A DNA stretch of 64,000 nucleotides from an uncultured Spirochaetales bacterium (GCA_949289305.1 CASENB010000003.1:62001-126000), one strand, 5' to 3'; counted from the stretch's first letter, positions 50,423-60,712 are shown. Translations and numbers: made by a program. The notes: generated by a model not told the origin, from the letters alone.

Positions 50423-52207
50423 ATGAAATCGCATCTCTTTAGAATAAAGAAGCTCTCTGCAAGAATATTTTTATTAATCGCAGTTCTTGTAGTTCTTCCT
50501 ATGTCGCTTATCTCCATATACATTGCACACCATATGGAAAAGACGATGGCTAAAGAACTAAGCGAAAGAGTATTTTCCAATATAGGAAGAAACGAACAGT
50601 CGATATATAACGCCTTAACAGATTTAGCATATTACTCAAACGTATTTGTAAACGATAAGACATTCACATCTCTCTTATCAAATGAGAGTGCAACAGAATA
50701 CGAAATTGCAAGTTATTTTGACGACATCGTAGCTAGATCTGAGATAGAGAGCGCAAGCAGCTTAAGAGAGGATGCTAAAGTTATCGTAATGGATAAATTC
50801 GGACGTTACGCATCAAACTGGTCTCTTAATTTCAACGATTATGCTTTCATACAAAACGAAAGCTGGGTAAAGGAAAGCTTAAATAACGACGGACATATCA
50901 TATGGTCTCTTTTCTCCCCTGCCTACATATTGGGAGAAAGCGGAAACTACATATCCTTAGCGCGTTCAATCCTCTCAGAAACCACAAGCGGAGATTATAT
51001 AGGAACACTTATAATAAGCATTGAACAAAGCAAATTTGAAAGCATCGTAAGGGAGTATTCGGGAAGAGACGATCAGGTATATGTGCTTATCGACAATAAG
51101 ACCGTTTTAATGTCGTCGTACCAGGATATAAGACTTGGCGACGAAGAGCTTTCCTATCTATACGACAAAGAAAGAACAAAAGCACAGGGAACGGACACGA
51201 TAGATATCGAAGGAAACAGATACCTCCTATCGTTTTTCACACTTCCCTCCCCTTGGCTTTTTAACGGAAGCACGATTAAGTTCTTCAATCTCTCCCCTTA
51301 CGAGCCAATTGAAACTGAAATTAGAGGAACCATGCTTGTCCTCTGGATTGCGATAGCAATAATTATTGCGCTATCAATCCTTCTCTCCTTATATATCTCA
51401 AACAGGGTCGTAAAACCGATAAGAGCAGTTACGAAACAGCTTAGGGATTACAAGATGGATATGAGATTCGAAGGCTTGGACGTGCTAAGGAATGACGAAA
51501 TTGGCGATTTAAATCGAGGCGTAATTAAAATGAATGCCAGAATACAGAACCTCTTGAAAAAGGCTGAAGAAGAGAGGGAAGCGCGTGAAAGATATTACTA
51601 TAAGGCGCTTCAGGCGCAGCTTAATCCGCACTATATATTTAACACTCTAGGCACGATCAGATGGATGGCAATTGCAAGGGATGCGGACAACATAGTAGAG
51701 GCGATAGACAGTTTTGCCACGACGCTTAAATACAGCATGGGAAACGACAATACAGTAAAAGTGAAGGATGAGGTTGAACATATAGAGAGTTATATATTCA
51801 TCCATAATTTAAGGTATGACGAATATGTGAATCTGAAACTCGACATTCCAGATAAGATAATGAACATGAATGTCATGAAATTCATTTTGCAGCCTATCGT
51901 AGAAAATTCCATCATCCATGGCTTTGATAAATCAAAGAGCATGATGAACATAGAAATTTCAGCTTATACGGATGATAAATACCTTTATATTAAGGTTCTT
52001 GACGATGGAATCGGGATTAAAAGCGATGCTGTAATGGCTTTTGAGAAAAAGGGTGAAAAACGACGAGGGCTCACAGGAATAGGACTTAAAAACGTCGATG
52101 AAGGGATAAAAGGAAGATTTGGTAAGGAATACGGAATTAAAATAAGAAAAAGAGAGGATGAAAGAGGAACGGAAGCTCTATTTATACTCCCGAAGGACAT
52201 AGTATGA
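50423..52207 (+). CDS. YesM-type sensor histidine kinase
   Basis: 594 residues. N-terminal membrane helix (~14-36), a long extracytoplasmic sensor (~37-310, probably a Cache fold), second helix (~312-335), HAMP (SNRVVKPIRAVTKQLRDYKM), then the His_kinase domain with phospho-His403 in QAQLNPHYIFNTLGTIRWMA, and HATPase_c (PIVENSIIHGFDKSK, DDGIGI, GIGLKNVDEGI). This is the LytS/YesM class paired with AraC-type regulators to sense sugars. Overlaps its response regulator. Confidence 0.93.
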   Translation: MKSHLFRIKKLSARIFLLIAVLVVLPMSLISIYIAHHMEKTMAKELSERVFSNIGRNEQSIYNALTDLAYYSNVFVNDKTFTSLLSNESATEYEIASYFDDIVARSEIESASSLREDAKVIVMDKFGRYASNWSLNFNDYAFIQNESWVKESLNNDGHIIWSLFSPAYILGESGNYISLARSILSETTSGDYIGTLIISIEQSKFESIVREYSGRDDQVYVLIDNKTVLMSSYQDIRLGDEELSYLYDKERTKAQGTDTIDIEGNRYLLSFFTLPSPWLFNGSTIKFFNLSPYEPIETEIRGTMLVLWIAIAIIIALSILLSLYISNRVVKPIRAVTKQLRDYKMDMRFEGLDVLRNDEIGDLNRGVIKMNARIQNLLKKAEEEREARERYYYKALQAQLNPHYIFNTLGTIRWMAIARDADNIVEAIDSFATTLKYSMGNDNTVKVKDEVEHIESYIFIHNLRYDEYVNLKLDIPDKIMNMNVMKFILQPIVENSIIHGFDKSKSMMNIEISAYTDDKYLYIKVLDDGIGIKSDAVMAFEKKGEKRRGLTGIGLKNVDEGIKGRFGKEYGIKIRKREDERGTEALFILPKDIV

Positions 52208-53751
52208 AAAAGGTTATGATTGTTGACGATGAGATCATAGTAAGAAAAGGTCTAATATCCCTATTCGACTGGAATACTGCCGGCTACGATATCGTAAGCG
52301 AATGCGAAAGCGGAAATGAGGCGCTGAAAGAGATAGAGAGAGTCAGGCCGGACATAATACTGACGGATTTAATGATGGATGACGGAGACGGCTTTTTCGT
52401 AATAGAAGAGGTTCAGAAGCACTACCCTTCTATTAAGTGCGTAGTACTCTCTAGCTATAATGATTTCGACAACGTAAGACTGGCAATGAAAAAAGGAGCA
52501 TCAGATTACATATTTAAACTCACTGTCAAACCGGAAGAACTGATTAAAACACTAGATGATATAAGCAAGGATATAAAAAGCGGCGAAAAAGAAGAGATGG
52601 AAAAGAGCGCAGATCTAAGCACACTAATAAAAGCAATAGAAGATAATGCCAACATAGACGATATAAATCTACCAGTTTCTCTGGACTCTCCTTACAGAGC
52701 CATTGCAATGATGTTAGAAAACTTCCCTCTTTTAAAGAAAAAGAACATATATCTTAACTGGTCAAGAACGATGCCATTAATAGAGGGAATATGCGAGGAA
52801 GCACTTAAAAAAGATGGGGAGATATTCTTATTCAGATACAGCGAAGAGATAAGGATTATCATAATAAAGACAGAAAAAGAAAGCCTAAAAGATGACTTAG
52901 AACTTCTTTCTAAAAGAATAAAGATGCTTACAAGTCTGAAAGTCTCTTTTTCTGTTTCTAAGGCAGCAGCTAAGAGAGAAAACCTAATTCCCCTGATAAA
53001 AGAATCAATCGACCTTTTATCAGGCCTTTATTACTCAGATGAAAGCTACATCGATAAAAAGAAAGACTACCTTCCCCTTATTATGCCTGAACAGTTTTCA
53101 AAGGAAGAGTACTTAAAACTTTTAAGCACGATGAACGCATACTCAGCCCTTAAGCTTTTTATAAAAGAGATAGAATACATAAACGAAACGAGATCATATG
53201 AAAAAAGCGATGTGATAAGAGAACTATGCAAAAGTGCAGGACTATTACATGTAATTCTCTCATCCGAAGGGGTCTCTGAAGACTCCCTTATAAAAGACGG
53301 AATCACATTATTTGATTTAATCAGAATGAGCGACCGCTGGAATTTTCTATTATCGCAGATAGTTCCATTTTTAAACGGGATAAAAAAAGATCTGAAGAAA
53401 AAGCGAAACATAAGATCTGAGATTGAAGATACGCTTTCCTACGTTTATTCAAATATAGATAAGGACATCACAGTACGTGACGCAGCAGAGAGAATAAACA
53501 TGAGCGAGAGTAACTTCTCCCATGTATTTTCAGACGAGATGGGCATCTCTTTTCTGCGCTTTGTCATAAAAGCAAAAATGGAACGCGCGGCAAGACTTTT
53601 AGTCACGACAGACCTAAGGATAAACGAAATTGCAGATAAAATCGGAATTAATAATCCCAATTACTTCAGTGTGCAGTTCAGAAAATATTACGGAATATCC
53701 CCTGCCTCATTTAGAGATGAAAAAAGAATGCAGGATGATGAAGAAAAATAG
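52204..53751 (+). CDS. YesN-type response regulator with AraC DNA-binding domain
   Basis: 515 residues. Receiver domain with Asp55 (PDIILTDLMMDD), a long middle region without known fold, and a C-terminal AraC/XylS pair of helix-turn-helices (VRDAAERINMSESNFSHVFSDEMG, shown in part, and LRINEIADKIGINNPNYFSVQFRKYYG, in part). Activates the sugar transport genes that follow, from the promoter region near 53.8 kb. 4-base overlap with the kinase. Confidence 0.93.
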   Translation: MKKVMIVDDEIIVRKGLISLFDWNTAGYDIVSECESGNEALKEIERVRPDIILTDLMMDDGDGFFVIEEVQKHYPSIKCVVLSSYNDFDNVRLAMKKGASDYIFKLTVKPEELIKTLDDISKDIKSGEKEEMEKSADLSTLIKAIEDNANIDDINLPVSLDSPYRAIAMMLENFPLLKKKNIYLNWSRTMPLIEGICEEALKKDGEIFLFRYSEEIRIIIIKTEKESLKDDLELLSKRIKMLTSLKVSFSVSKAAAKRENLIPLIKESIDLLSGLYYSDESYIDKKKDYLPLIMPEQFSKEEYLKLLSTMNAYSALKLFIKEIEYINETRSYEKSDVIRELCKSAGLLHVILSSEGVSEDSLIKDGITLFDLIRMSDRWNFLLSQIVPFLNGIKKDLKKKRNIRSEIEDTLSYVYSNIDKDITVRDAAERINMSESNFSHVFSDEMGISFLRFVIKAKMERAARLLVTTDLRINEIADKIGINNPNYFSVQFRKYYGISPASFRDEKRMQDDEEK

Positions 53752-53867
53752 CAGGATTTTTAAGGAGCGCCCTTTTTGTGAAGATTTTATAAAGCAGATA
53801 TTTAAAGAGTTTTAACAGCACAAGGAAAAATAACCACCTTAGACTGGAGGTATAAAAGGAGGAAGCA

Positions 53868-55205
53868 ATGATAAAAAAGAGAAACATTTTCATCACAGCA
53901 TTGCTATTGGTATTAGTAACTCTATCTCCGGTTTATGCAAATGGAGCCGGAGAAAGCGCTAGCGAAGAAGACGTAGTTACAATCAGATTCTGGGGAGGCG
54001 TACCGCCAGAAGCAGGCCCGCAGGCATCAGTAGACCTATTCAACGAACTATATAAAGATCAGGGAATCCAGGTAGAATACGAAAGATTCGTAAATGACGA
54101 CACCGGCAACCTCAAGCTAGAGACAAACCTCCTCTCAGGAGACGGCGTTGACGTATATGTAACATACACATCGGACGTTCTCACAAAAAGAGCAGAAGGC
54201 AATATGGCCCTAGATCTTACAGAACTCATTGAGAGGGATGGTTTCGATCTTACACAGTATGGCGGATCTCTTATGGAGACATATTACATCAACGGAAAGC
54301 CGTATTCAGTTCCTACGAAACTCGATCAGTATGGAATCGTACTCAATAAGGATATGTTCGATGCAGCAGGAATCCCAATTCCTACAGAGTGGACATACGA
54401 CGAATTCAGAGAGATCTGCAAGCAGCTAACACATGGAGAAGGTCAGGATAAAGTATATGGAATGTTCTGGAACTCACAGCAGGATATGACATACGTATTC
54501 GACTACTTCTCAGCCCAGACTCTAGGCGGAGATCCTCTTTATAAGAGCGAGAGCGAAGCAAACTTCACAGATCCTGTAAACGTTGCAAGCGCACAGCTTA
54601 TCTACGATACGATGATCACAGACGGCTCTGCACCTACTCATGCGGACTCTGTAACACAGAAGCTATCACAAGAGGGTGTATTCCTTGCAGGAAAGTCAGC
54701 AATGACAATCGGACCTTGGATGGTAAGAAGCATTAAAGACCTAGACAACTATCCACATGATTTCGTTACGGCATTTGCTCCATACCCTGTCTATAAAGAG
54801 GGCGAGAGGAATTACACACAGGGCGGATATGGCGACATGCTATGTATCAACCCAAAGAGCGAGCACATTGAAGAGGCTTGGACATTCGTTAAGTGGTATG
54901 CGACAGAAGGCATGCTTCCTGTAGTCGAGGGCGGAAGAGTACCATGTTTCAACACATATGATGCTACAGAGGTAACAGATGCGTTCTTAAAGGGCGGTGA
55001 GGATCTTCTTGATGCAGAGACTACAAAGAAAGTTCTAATCGAACCTGCAGATAATTACGCAGCTCCATCTATCACGGCACACAGCCCTGAGCTGAATAGA
55101 ATCCTTACAGAGGAGATGGAAGCAATCTTGCTCGGCGAGCAGACGCCAGCTGAAGGCATGGCAAAAGCTCAAGAGAGAGGAAACGCAATACTTCAGGCTA
55201 ATTAA
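53868..55205 (+). CDS. ABC transporter sugar-binding protein (family 1)
   Basis: 445 residues. Signal peptide MIKKRNIFITALLLVLVTLS-PVYA, then the extracellular solute-binding family 1 fold: IRFWGGVPPEAGPQASVDLF, LDLTELIERDG, YSVPTKLDQYGIVLNKDMF, GKSAMTIGPWMVRS. A C-G-A-type lipobox is not present; NGAGESA follows the cleavage site. Binds the locus's sugar for the permeases downstream. Its own promoter (TAGACT near 53840) and strong AGGAGG site suggest high, regulated expression. Confidence 0.9.
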   Translation: MIKKRNIFITALLLVLVTLSPVYANGAGESASEEDVVTIRFWGGVPPEAGPQASVDLFNELYKDQGIQVEYERFVNDDTGNLKLETNLLSGDGVDVYVTYTSDVLTKRAEGNMALDLTELIERDGFDLTQYGGSLMETYYINGKPYSVPTKLDQYGIVLNKDMFDAAGIPIPTEWTYDEFREICKQLTHGEGQDKVYGMFWNSQQDMTYVFDYFSAQTLGGDPLYKSESEANFTDPVNVASAQLIYDTMITDGSAPTHADSVTQKLSQEGVFLAGKSAMTIGPWMVRSIKDLDNYPHDFVTAFAPYPVYKEGERNYTQGGYGDMLCINPKSEHIEEAWTFVKWYATEGMLPVVEGGRVPCFNTYDATEVTDAFLKGGEDLLDAETTKKVLIEPADNYAAPSITAHSPELNRILTEEMEAILLGEQTPAEGMAKAQERGNAILQAN

Positions 55206-55222
55206 AACCAAATAATATTCAC

Positions 55223-55242
55223 GTCGGGGAGAGATCCCCGAC
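55223..55242 (+). other. intercistronic hairpin
   Basis: GTCGGGGA (55223-55230), GAGA loop, TCCCCGAC (55235-55242), with no T tract. It lies between binding-protein and permease genes, where such stems usually protect the 5' mRNA and keep the binding protein in excess. Confidence 0.75.
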
Positions 55243-55262
55243 AATATCAATAGGACATCATT

Positions 55263-56162
55263 ATGGCGCTAAGTGCTCGAAAAAAGAGAGAAATCCGGGC
55301 AAACTTAACCGGATATACATTCATATTGCCGAATATTATAGGAGTTTGCGCATTCACCCTTATCCCTATGATCTATTCGCTCATAATGAGTTTCACGGAT
55401 TGGGACTATACGCAAGGTTTCGGCAATTACAATTTCATCGGTTTTAAGAACTTCATAGACATGTGGAGCGACGAATGGTTCACGACATCGCTTACAAACA
55501 CGATTTTCTTTTCAATCGTAGTCGTTCCTGTAACGGTAGCACTAGCTTTGGCTATCGCAGTGATTATAGACAAATATTGCTTTGCAAAGCTTCCAATAAA
55601 GCTTGCAATGTTTATGCCATATATATCAAACGTAGTAGCAGTTGCAATAGTATGGGTCATGATGTACTCCCCATGGGGACCTTTTACGCAGCTTGTTCAA
55701 GCCCTTGGATGGGAGAATCCTCCACAGTGGCTTGGAGATCCTACTTGGGCGCTTCCTGCTATCATGCTCATGACAATCTGGTCAAACGTAGGATATGCAA
55801 TCATGATTTACACATCCGCAATTCAAGGTCTGCCTAAAGACGCTTATGAGGCCGCAGAGATAGATGGAGCAAATGCATTCCAACAGTTTAGATATTTAAC
55901 GCTACACTTTCTATCCCCTACTACGTTTTTCTTGGTAATAACGACGTTCATATCATCATTCCAGGTTTTCGCCCCTATTCAGATAATGACGCGCGGAGGT
56001 CCAGGATCAAGTTCGAACGTTCTTGTTTACTACATCTATACATCTGCATTCAGCTATTACAAAATGGGGTATGCCTCTGCAATGAGCTGGATACTCTTCA
56101 TTATTCTCTTTGCCATTACCATGGTTCAATGGCATGGACAGAAGAAATGGGTTTCTTACTAA
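55263..56162 (+). CDS. ABC sugar transporter permease (MalF/LplB-like)
   Basis: 299 residues with six membrane segments. N-terminus LTGYTFILPNIIGVCAFTLIPMIYSLIMSF and the EAA loop YEAAEIDGANAFQQFRYLTLHFL that docks the ATPase. First of the permease pair for the sugar bound by the preceding protein. No ATPase gene lies in this operon, so a shared MsmX-type ATPase encoded elsewhere is likely. Confidence 0.92.
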   Translation: MALSARKKREIRANLTGYTFILPNIIGVCAFTLIPMIYSLIMSFTDWDYTQGFGNYNFIGFKNFIDMWSDEWFTTSLTNTIFFSIVVVPVTVALALAIAVIIDKYCFAKLPIKLAMFMPYISNVVAVAIVWVMMYSPWGPFTQLVQALGWENPPQWLGDPTWALPAIMLMTIWSNVGYAIMIYTSAIQGLPKDAYEAAEIDGANAFQQFRYLTLHFLSPTTFFLVITTFISSFQVFAPIQIMTRGGPGSSSNVLVYYIYTSAFSYYKMGYASAMSWILFIILFAITMVQWHGQKKWVSY

Positions 56163-56171
56163 GGAGGGCGT

Positions 56172-57029
56172 ATGCTATTAACAGATAAAAGGAAAAAGCT
56201 TCTTTTAAGGATTGTTTTCACATTCCTGATCGGACTATTGGCCCTCACCATGATAACCCCATTTCTATGGATGTTATCAGCATCGATGAAGAGAGCACTG
56301 GATGTTATGAAACTTCCAATCGACTGGATCCCAGACTATTTTTACCCCGACAACTATATGAAAGTATGGAATATCGGGGATAAGGCGGTAAGGGATTACC
56401 ACTTTGGTACGGCATACTTCAATTCCCTTAAAATCGCTTTCATAAATCTAATTGGAAGCGTAATAACGAGCACTCTCGCAGGCTATGCGTTTGCGAAACT
56501 GAAATTCAAGGGAAGGGACGTCCTTTTTTTAATATATCTTGGAACGATGATGATTCCAAGCCAGGTAACGCTTATTCCAAAGTTTGCAATCTTCAACGCT
56601 CTTGGGATAAAAGGACACCTTACCCTAATACTTCCAGGGCTAGTAACGATTACAGGAACATTCTTAATGAGGCAGTACTTCATGCAGATTCCAAACGAAC
56701 TTAGAGAGTCGGGAGTCGTAGACGGCGCAAACGAGTTCAGAATATGGGCGAACATCATGGTTCCTATTGCAAAACCAAGCATGGCAAGCCTTGCTGTTAT
56801 CGTATTCTTATGGAACTGGAACGCATACCTTGAGCCTCTGGTATTTTTATCTAACTGGCGACAGTACACGATACCTCTAGCTCTTACTAACTTCATCGAA
56901 GAGAGCGTAACAGAATACAATCTCGTCATGGCAGCAGCCTCTTCTGCATTAATTCCAGCTTTCATAGTGTTCTTGTTCGGACAGAAGTTCTTTATCAAAG
57001 GTCTTGTTGCAGGAGCTGTTAAGGGTTAA
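56172..57029 (+). CDS. ABC sugar transporter permease (MalG/YtcP-like)
   Basis: 285 residues with six membrane segments. FLWMLSASMKRALDVMKLPIDW, GTMMIPSQVTLIPKF, and the EAA loop RESGVVDGANEFRIWANIMVPIAKP. Second permease. Ribosome site AAGGAGGGCG; separated by 9 bases from the first permease. Confidence 0.92.
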   Translation: MLLTDKRKKLLLRIVFTFLIGLLALTMITPFLWMLSASMKRALDVMKLPIDWIPDYFYPDNYMKVWNIGDKAVRDYHFGTAYFNSLKIAFINLIGSVITSTLAGYAFAKLKFKGRDVLFLIYLGTMMIPSQVTLIPKFAIFNALGIKGHLTLILPGLVTITGTFLMRQYFMQIPNELRESGVVDGANEFRIWANIMVPIAKPSMASLAVIVFLWNWNAYLEPLVFLSNWRQYTIPLALTNFIEESVTEYNLVMAAASSALIPAFIVFLFGQKFFIKGLVAGAVKG

Positions 57030-57039
57030 GGAGAAGAAA

Positions 57040-58404
57040 ATGGAAAGCAATATCGCAAAAATGACAATAAAAGAGACAGAAAGGGAGATTCCAATCGTCG
57101 CAAACGTAGATGTCCTAGTTCTTGGATCAGGGCCAGCAGGGGTATCTGCGGCAATACAGGCAGGAAGAGAGGGGGTAAAAACACTCCTTATCGAACAAAG
57201 CGGAGATATCGGAGGCATATCAACAGCAGGACTCATGAGCCACTGGACAGGAAATACAAAAGGCGGAATCTATGAAGAGATCTTATCTCGGTCATCCGAT
57301 ATTTATAATGAATCTGACGATACTTTTAACGGAGGAATGAGGCAGGTAATCAATCCTGAACGTTTAAAAACCGTATATCTTGAAATGCTTGGAGAGGCTA
57401 ATGTCGGCATAAGGCTTTATACGTTTGCTTCCTCTCCTATAATGGACGGCGATAAGATTATCGGCGTTATTACTGAAAGCAAATCTGGACGCGAAGCTGT
57501 ACTTGCAAAGATCATAATCGATGCAACAGGGGATGGCGATATCGCGGCAAAAGCCGGAGCGCCATACTTCATAGGAAGAGAGAGCGATGGAAAGATGCAG
57601 CCGGCAACCCTTATGTTCAAAGTCGCAGGAGTAGATACAAGCCGCGCCGTATTCCCAGGGGCTTTTGAAGATCACATTCAAATACCGCTGAAAGATAAAA
57701 AAGTTCTGCCTAATGGAAAAGTCGAGATGAAAGACATACAGAAACTTGGAGAAGAAAATCTTCCCTCCCCTTCAGGCCATGTCCTTTTATACAGAACGAC
57801 GCTTCCTGGTGTTGTCACATGCAATATGACAAACGCAATCGACATCAACGGAACTAAGGCCGAAGATCTTACGAAGGCATACATCAATTGCCGTTTCCAG
57901 ATGGATAAGATCGTGGAATTTCTACGATCTTTCGTTCCAGGCTTTGAAGAGTGCTATGTTATAAGTTCTGCTTCTTTAATCGGAATAAGGGAGACTCGAC
58001 ACTTCAAAGGGGAAGAAACCATCACAGAAAAAGACATCGTAGATGCCCGTGTTTTTGAAGACTGGATAGTAACAAAAGCAAGTTTTAATTTCGATGTTCA
58101 TAATATGAGTGGAAACGGCCTTGATGAGACAGGGGTTCAAAAGGGTTTCAAACAGAAGAAAGGCTATACGATCCCATATGGATGTTTCGTTCCTCTGAAA
58201 GTAGAGAACCTCTATCTTGCAGGAAGGAACATATCAGGAACGCACATGGCGCACTCTAATTATCGCGTCATGCCAATTTGCGCGAATATGGGGCAGAGCG
58301 TGGGAGTAGCCGCATCAATCTGCGTTAAAACGAACACAAGTCCAAGAAAATTAGATTACCATCTAGTACAGAACAGACTGAAAGAACTTGGAGTCGAGCC
58401 ATGA
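57040..58404 (+). CDS. FAD-dependent oxidoreductase (FAD_oxidored family), copy 1
   Basis: 454 residues from ATG 57040, set by AAGGAGAAGAAA (the frame is open earlier but overlaps the permease). FAD-binding start VDVLVLGSGPAGVSAAIQAG and IEQSGDIGGISTAGL, then ATGDGDIAAKAGAPY, and a late LYLAGRNISGTHMAHSNYRVMPICANMGQSVGVAAS. PF12831-type proteins oxidise sugars or related substrates; several lie beside sugar ABC transporters. Followed by a longer relative with 4-base overlap. Confidence 0.88.
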   Translation: MESNIAKMTIKETEREIPIVANVDVLVLGSGPAGVSAAIQAGREGVKTLLIEQSGDIGGISTAGLMSHWTGNTKGGIYEEILSRSSDIYNESDDTFNGGMRQVINPERLKTVYLEMLGEANVGIRLYTFASSPIMDGDKIIGVITESKSGREAVLAKIIIDATGDGDIAAKAGAPYFIGRESDGKMQPATLMFKVAGVDTSRAVFPGAFEDHIQIPLKDKKVLPNGKVEMKDIQKLGEENLPSPSGHVLLYRTTLPGVVTCNMTNAIDINGTKAEDLTKAYINCRFQMDKIVEFLRSFVPGFEECYVISSASLIGIRETRHFKGEETITEKDIVDARVFEDWIVTKASFNFDVHNMSGNGLDETGVQKGFKQKKGYTIPYGCFVPLKVENLYLAGRNISGTHMAHSNYRVMPICANMGQSVGVAASICVKTNTSPRKLDYHLVQNRLKELGVEP

Positions 58405-60149
58405 TAGAACTAAACACAGAGCTGGCTGTAATCGGAGGTGGCTTAAGCGGAACAATCGCCGCAATAGCCGCCGCAAGAAACGGAATAAAAGTAATACTAA
58501 TAAACGATCGTCCGATGCTTGGAGGAAATGCATCAAGCGAATTCAGGATGCACATATGCGGTGCCGACTACCATATGTCGCGTCCTAACGCACGAGAAAC
58601 AGGAATATTGGAAGAGATCGAACTAGAGAATAAAAGAAGAAATCCTGATTTCAGCTACCCTATCTGGGATGAGATAATAAGGGAGAAAGTAGAAAAAGAA
58701 GAGAACATCACGCTTCTTTTAAACACTTATATGTACTCGGTCGAACACTCAGAAAACAGAGTCACATCATGTGCATGTATTCAAAGTACAAGTGAAAAGA
58801 CATTTAAAATCAACGCTAATTTCTTTATTGACGCTACAGGAGATGGTTCGCTATCAGAAAAAGCAGGGGCTGAATATAAAATAGGACGTGAAGCAAAAAG
58901 CGAATATGGCGAATCCCTTGCCCCCGATAAGGCAGACTCTGTTACTATGGGCAGCTCTATAATGTTCCAAGCGGAAGAGCTCGATCATCCTGTAAAATTC
59001 ATTAAGCCTGACTGGGCGTATAGCTATAGTGAAAAGGATATGGCAAGCAGGGATCACAGCTCAATTAAAAGCGGTTATTGGTGGATCGAACTCGGTGGGG
59101 ATAAAGAACGTATTATAGAGGATGCGGAAGAAATCCACAGAGAACTGAGAAAAGTTTTATACGGCGTCTGGGATCATATAAAAAATCATGGAGACCACGG
59201 CGCTGAGAACTACAAGCTATCCTGGGTAAGTCCAATAGCAGGAAAGAGAGAGAGTCGCAGAGTAATTGGCGACTATGTGCTTAAAGAAGACGATATCAAT
59301 AATTGCCGTATATTTGAGGATGCAGTCTCCTATGGCGGATGGCCTATGGATATTCACACTGCAGGAGGTTTTCTAAAACACGATGATGTTCCAACAGTAT
59401 GGAATCATGTTGAAGACATATATACAATTCCATACAGGTGCTACTACTCAAAGAACATAGACAACCTCTTTATTGCAGGACGAATAATAAGCGCAAGCCA
59501 TGTGGCCTTCTCGTCCTCACGAGTAATGGGAACGTGCGCAGTCGGTGCAGAAGCAGTCGGAAACGCAGCATCAATTGCCATAAAAAAGGGATTAAAAAGC
59601 GCAAGAGAGGTTGGAAAATACATAAAAGAACTTCAGCAGAAACTATTAAAAGACGACTGCTTTATCCCAGGCTTTAAAAACGAAGATGAATCTGATAAAG
59701 CAAGAAGAGCCACAATAACATGTACGAGCGGAGAAAACCCTGCTGACGTTATTAACGGATACGCAAGAAGCATAAAAGATAATGTGAATGCATGGACTGC
59801 AAACATAAAAGAAAGCCCAAGTCTAAATCTTTCTTTTGCTAAAAAAGAAGAGATAAGGGAAATAAGGCTCACATTCGACTCAAATCTATCTCAGGAAATA
59901 ACTCCATCAATTATAGAGGAAGTTCTTGCAAGAGCAGAAAGACAAAGTCCTTCAACACTCGTAGATGAATTTTCAATAGAAATAAAAGATGGAAATACGT
60001 CTCTTTTAAAACTGAAACAGAGTACGAACGGACAGCGTCATATCGTAATAAAATTAGACGATCCTCTTTTTGCGGACAGCATAACCCTTACCCTTCTCTC
60101 CTCATTTGGAAAAGATAAAGTAAAGGTTTTTGAAATTAGAGTTTATTAA
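58401..60149 (+). CDS. FAD-dependent oxidoreductase (FAD_oxidored family), copy 2 with C-terminal beta-sandwich
   Basis: 582 residues. Starts LAVIGGGLSGTIAAIAAARNG and LGGNASSEFRMHICGADYH; has FIDATGDGSLSEKAGAEYKIGR and LFIAGRIISASHVAFSSSRVMGTCAVGAEAVGNAAS, matching copy 1. The extra ~130 C-terminal residues (from ~450; KEEIREIRLTFDSNLSQEITP, FADSITLTLLSSFGKDKVKVFEIRVY) look like a jelly-roll, possibly carbohydrate-binding. Last gene of the locus. Substrate unknown. Confidence 0.87.
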   Translation: MIELNTELAVIGGGLSGTIAAIAAARNGIKVILINDRPMLGGNASSEFRMHICGADYHMSRPNARETGILEEIELENKRRNPDFSYPIWDEIIREKVEKEENITLLLNTYMYSVEHSENRVTSCACIQSTSEKTFKINANFFIDATGDGSLSEKAGAEYKIGREAKSEYGESLAPDKADSVTMGSSIMFQAEELDHPVKFIKPDWAYSYSEKDMASRDHSSIKSGYWWIELGGDKERIIEDAEEIHRELRKVLYGVWDHIKNHGDHGAENYKLSWVSPIAGKRESRRVIGDYVLKEDDINNCRIFEDAVSYGGWPMDIHTAGGFLKHDDVPTVWNHVEDIYTIPYRCYYSKNIDNLFIAGRIISASHVAFSSSRVMGTCAVGAEAVGNAASIAIKKGLKSAREVGKYIKELQQKLLKDDCFIPGFKNEDESDKARRATITCTSGENPADVINGYARSIKDNVNAWTANIKESPSLNLSFAKKEEIREIRLTFDSNLSQEITPSIIEEVLARAERQSPSTLVDEFSIEIKDGNTSLLKLKQSTNGQRHIVIKLDDPLFADSITLTLLSSFGKDKVKVFEIRVY

Positions 60150-60153
60150 CCAC

Positions 60154-60191
60154 AGAAAGGCAGAAGTCAAGTTCCTCTCTTCTGCCTTTCT
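60154..60191. terminator. bidirectional terminator
   Basis: AGAAAGGCAGAAG (60154-60166) pairs with CTTCTGCCTTTCT (60179-60191), a 13-bp perfect stem. The second arm encodes the end of the convergent GrpB protein. No long T tract. Confidence 0.75.
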
Positions 60192-60712
60192 GCCTTCTTT
60201 AAAACCGATGTTATATAACACTCTTTAGCCTTCGTATAGCTACTTCTATCGTTTTTAAAAGTCTCAGCAAGTCTCTTTTTCAGGCTCTCGTATTTCAATG
60301 CCTCATCCTCATGGGAAATCATATAATCTCTAAATGCAATGTAATCAGACCACCTTTTGCCATCGTACTCTACTACGTGGATGTGATGCGTTCTAAGCCC
60401 ATTATTGTCAATAGTGAAAAATCTCTCACCTACAATAATCTCCCCTCTGTAGATAATAGAGTACTTTTTAAAGCAGTCAATAAAAGGAAGCACAGAATCA
60501 AGATTCTCAACTGCTACCGCAATATCTATTATAGGCTTTGCATAAATCGCTTTAATTGATGTGCTGCCAACCCATTCTATAGCTATCGCCGTATCCCCCA
60601 TTACGGTTTTTATAAGATTGATAGCTTTCTCTGCCTCTTTTTCCCAAGATGGAGAGTACTCTTCAAGCCTTACGGTACCTTTTTTTACCCCTAACATAGA
60701 TTTTAACTCCAT
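60167..60712 (-). CDS. GrpB-family protein (nucleotidyltransferase fold)
   Basis: 181 residues. GrpB core motifs: RLEEYSPSWEKEAEKAI, IEWVGSTSIKAIYAKPIIDIAVAV, HHIHVVEYDGKRWSDYIAFRDYM. UPF0157/GrpB proteins have a nucleotidyltransferase-like fold and an unclear job. The C-terminal KKAERQKRGT is encoded in the terminator stem. A homologous domain is fused to a deaminase at 62674. Confidence 0.87.
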   Translation of the reverse strand: MELKSMLGVKKGTVRLEEYSPSWEKEAEKAINLIKTVMGDTAIAIEWVGSTSIKAIYAKPIIDIAVAVENLDSVLPFIDCFKKYSIIYRGEIIVGERFFTIDNNGLRTHHIHVVEYDGKRWSDYIAFRDYMISHEDEALKYESLKKRLAETFKNDRSSYTKAKECYITSVLKKAERQKRGT

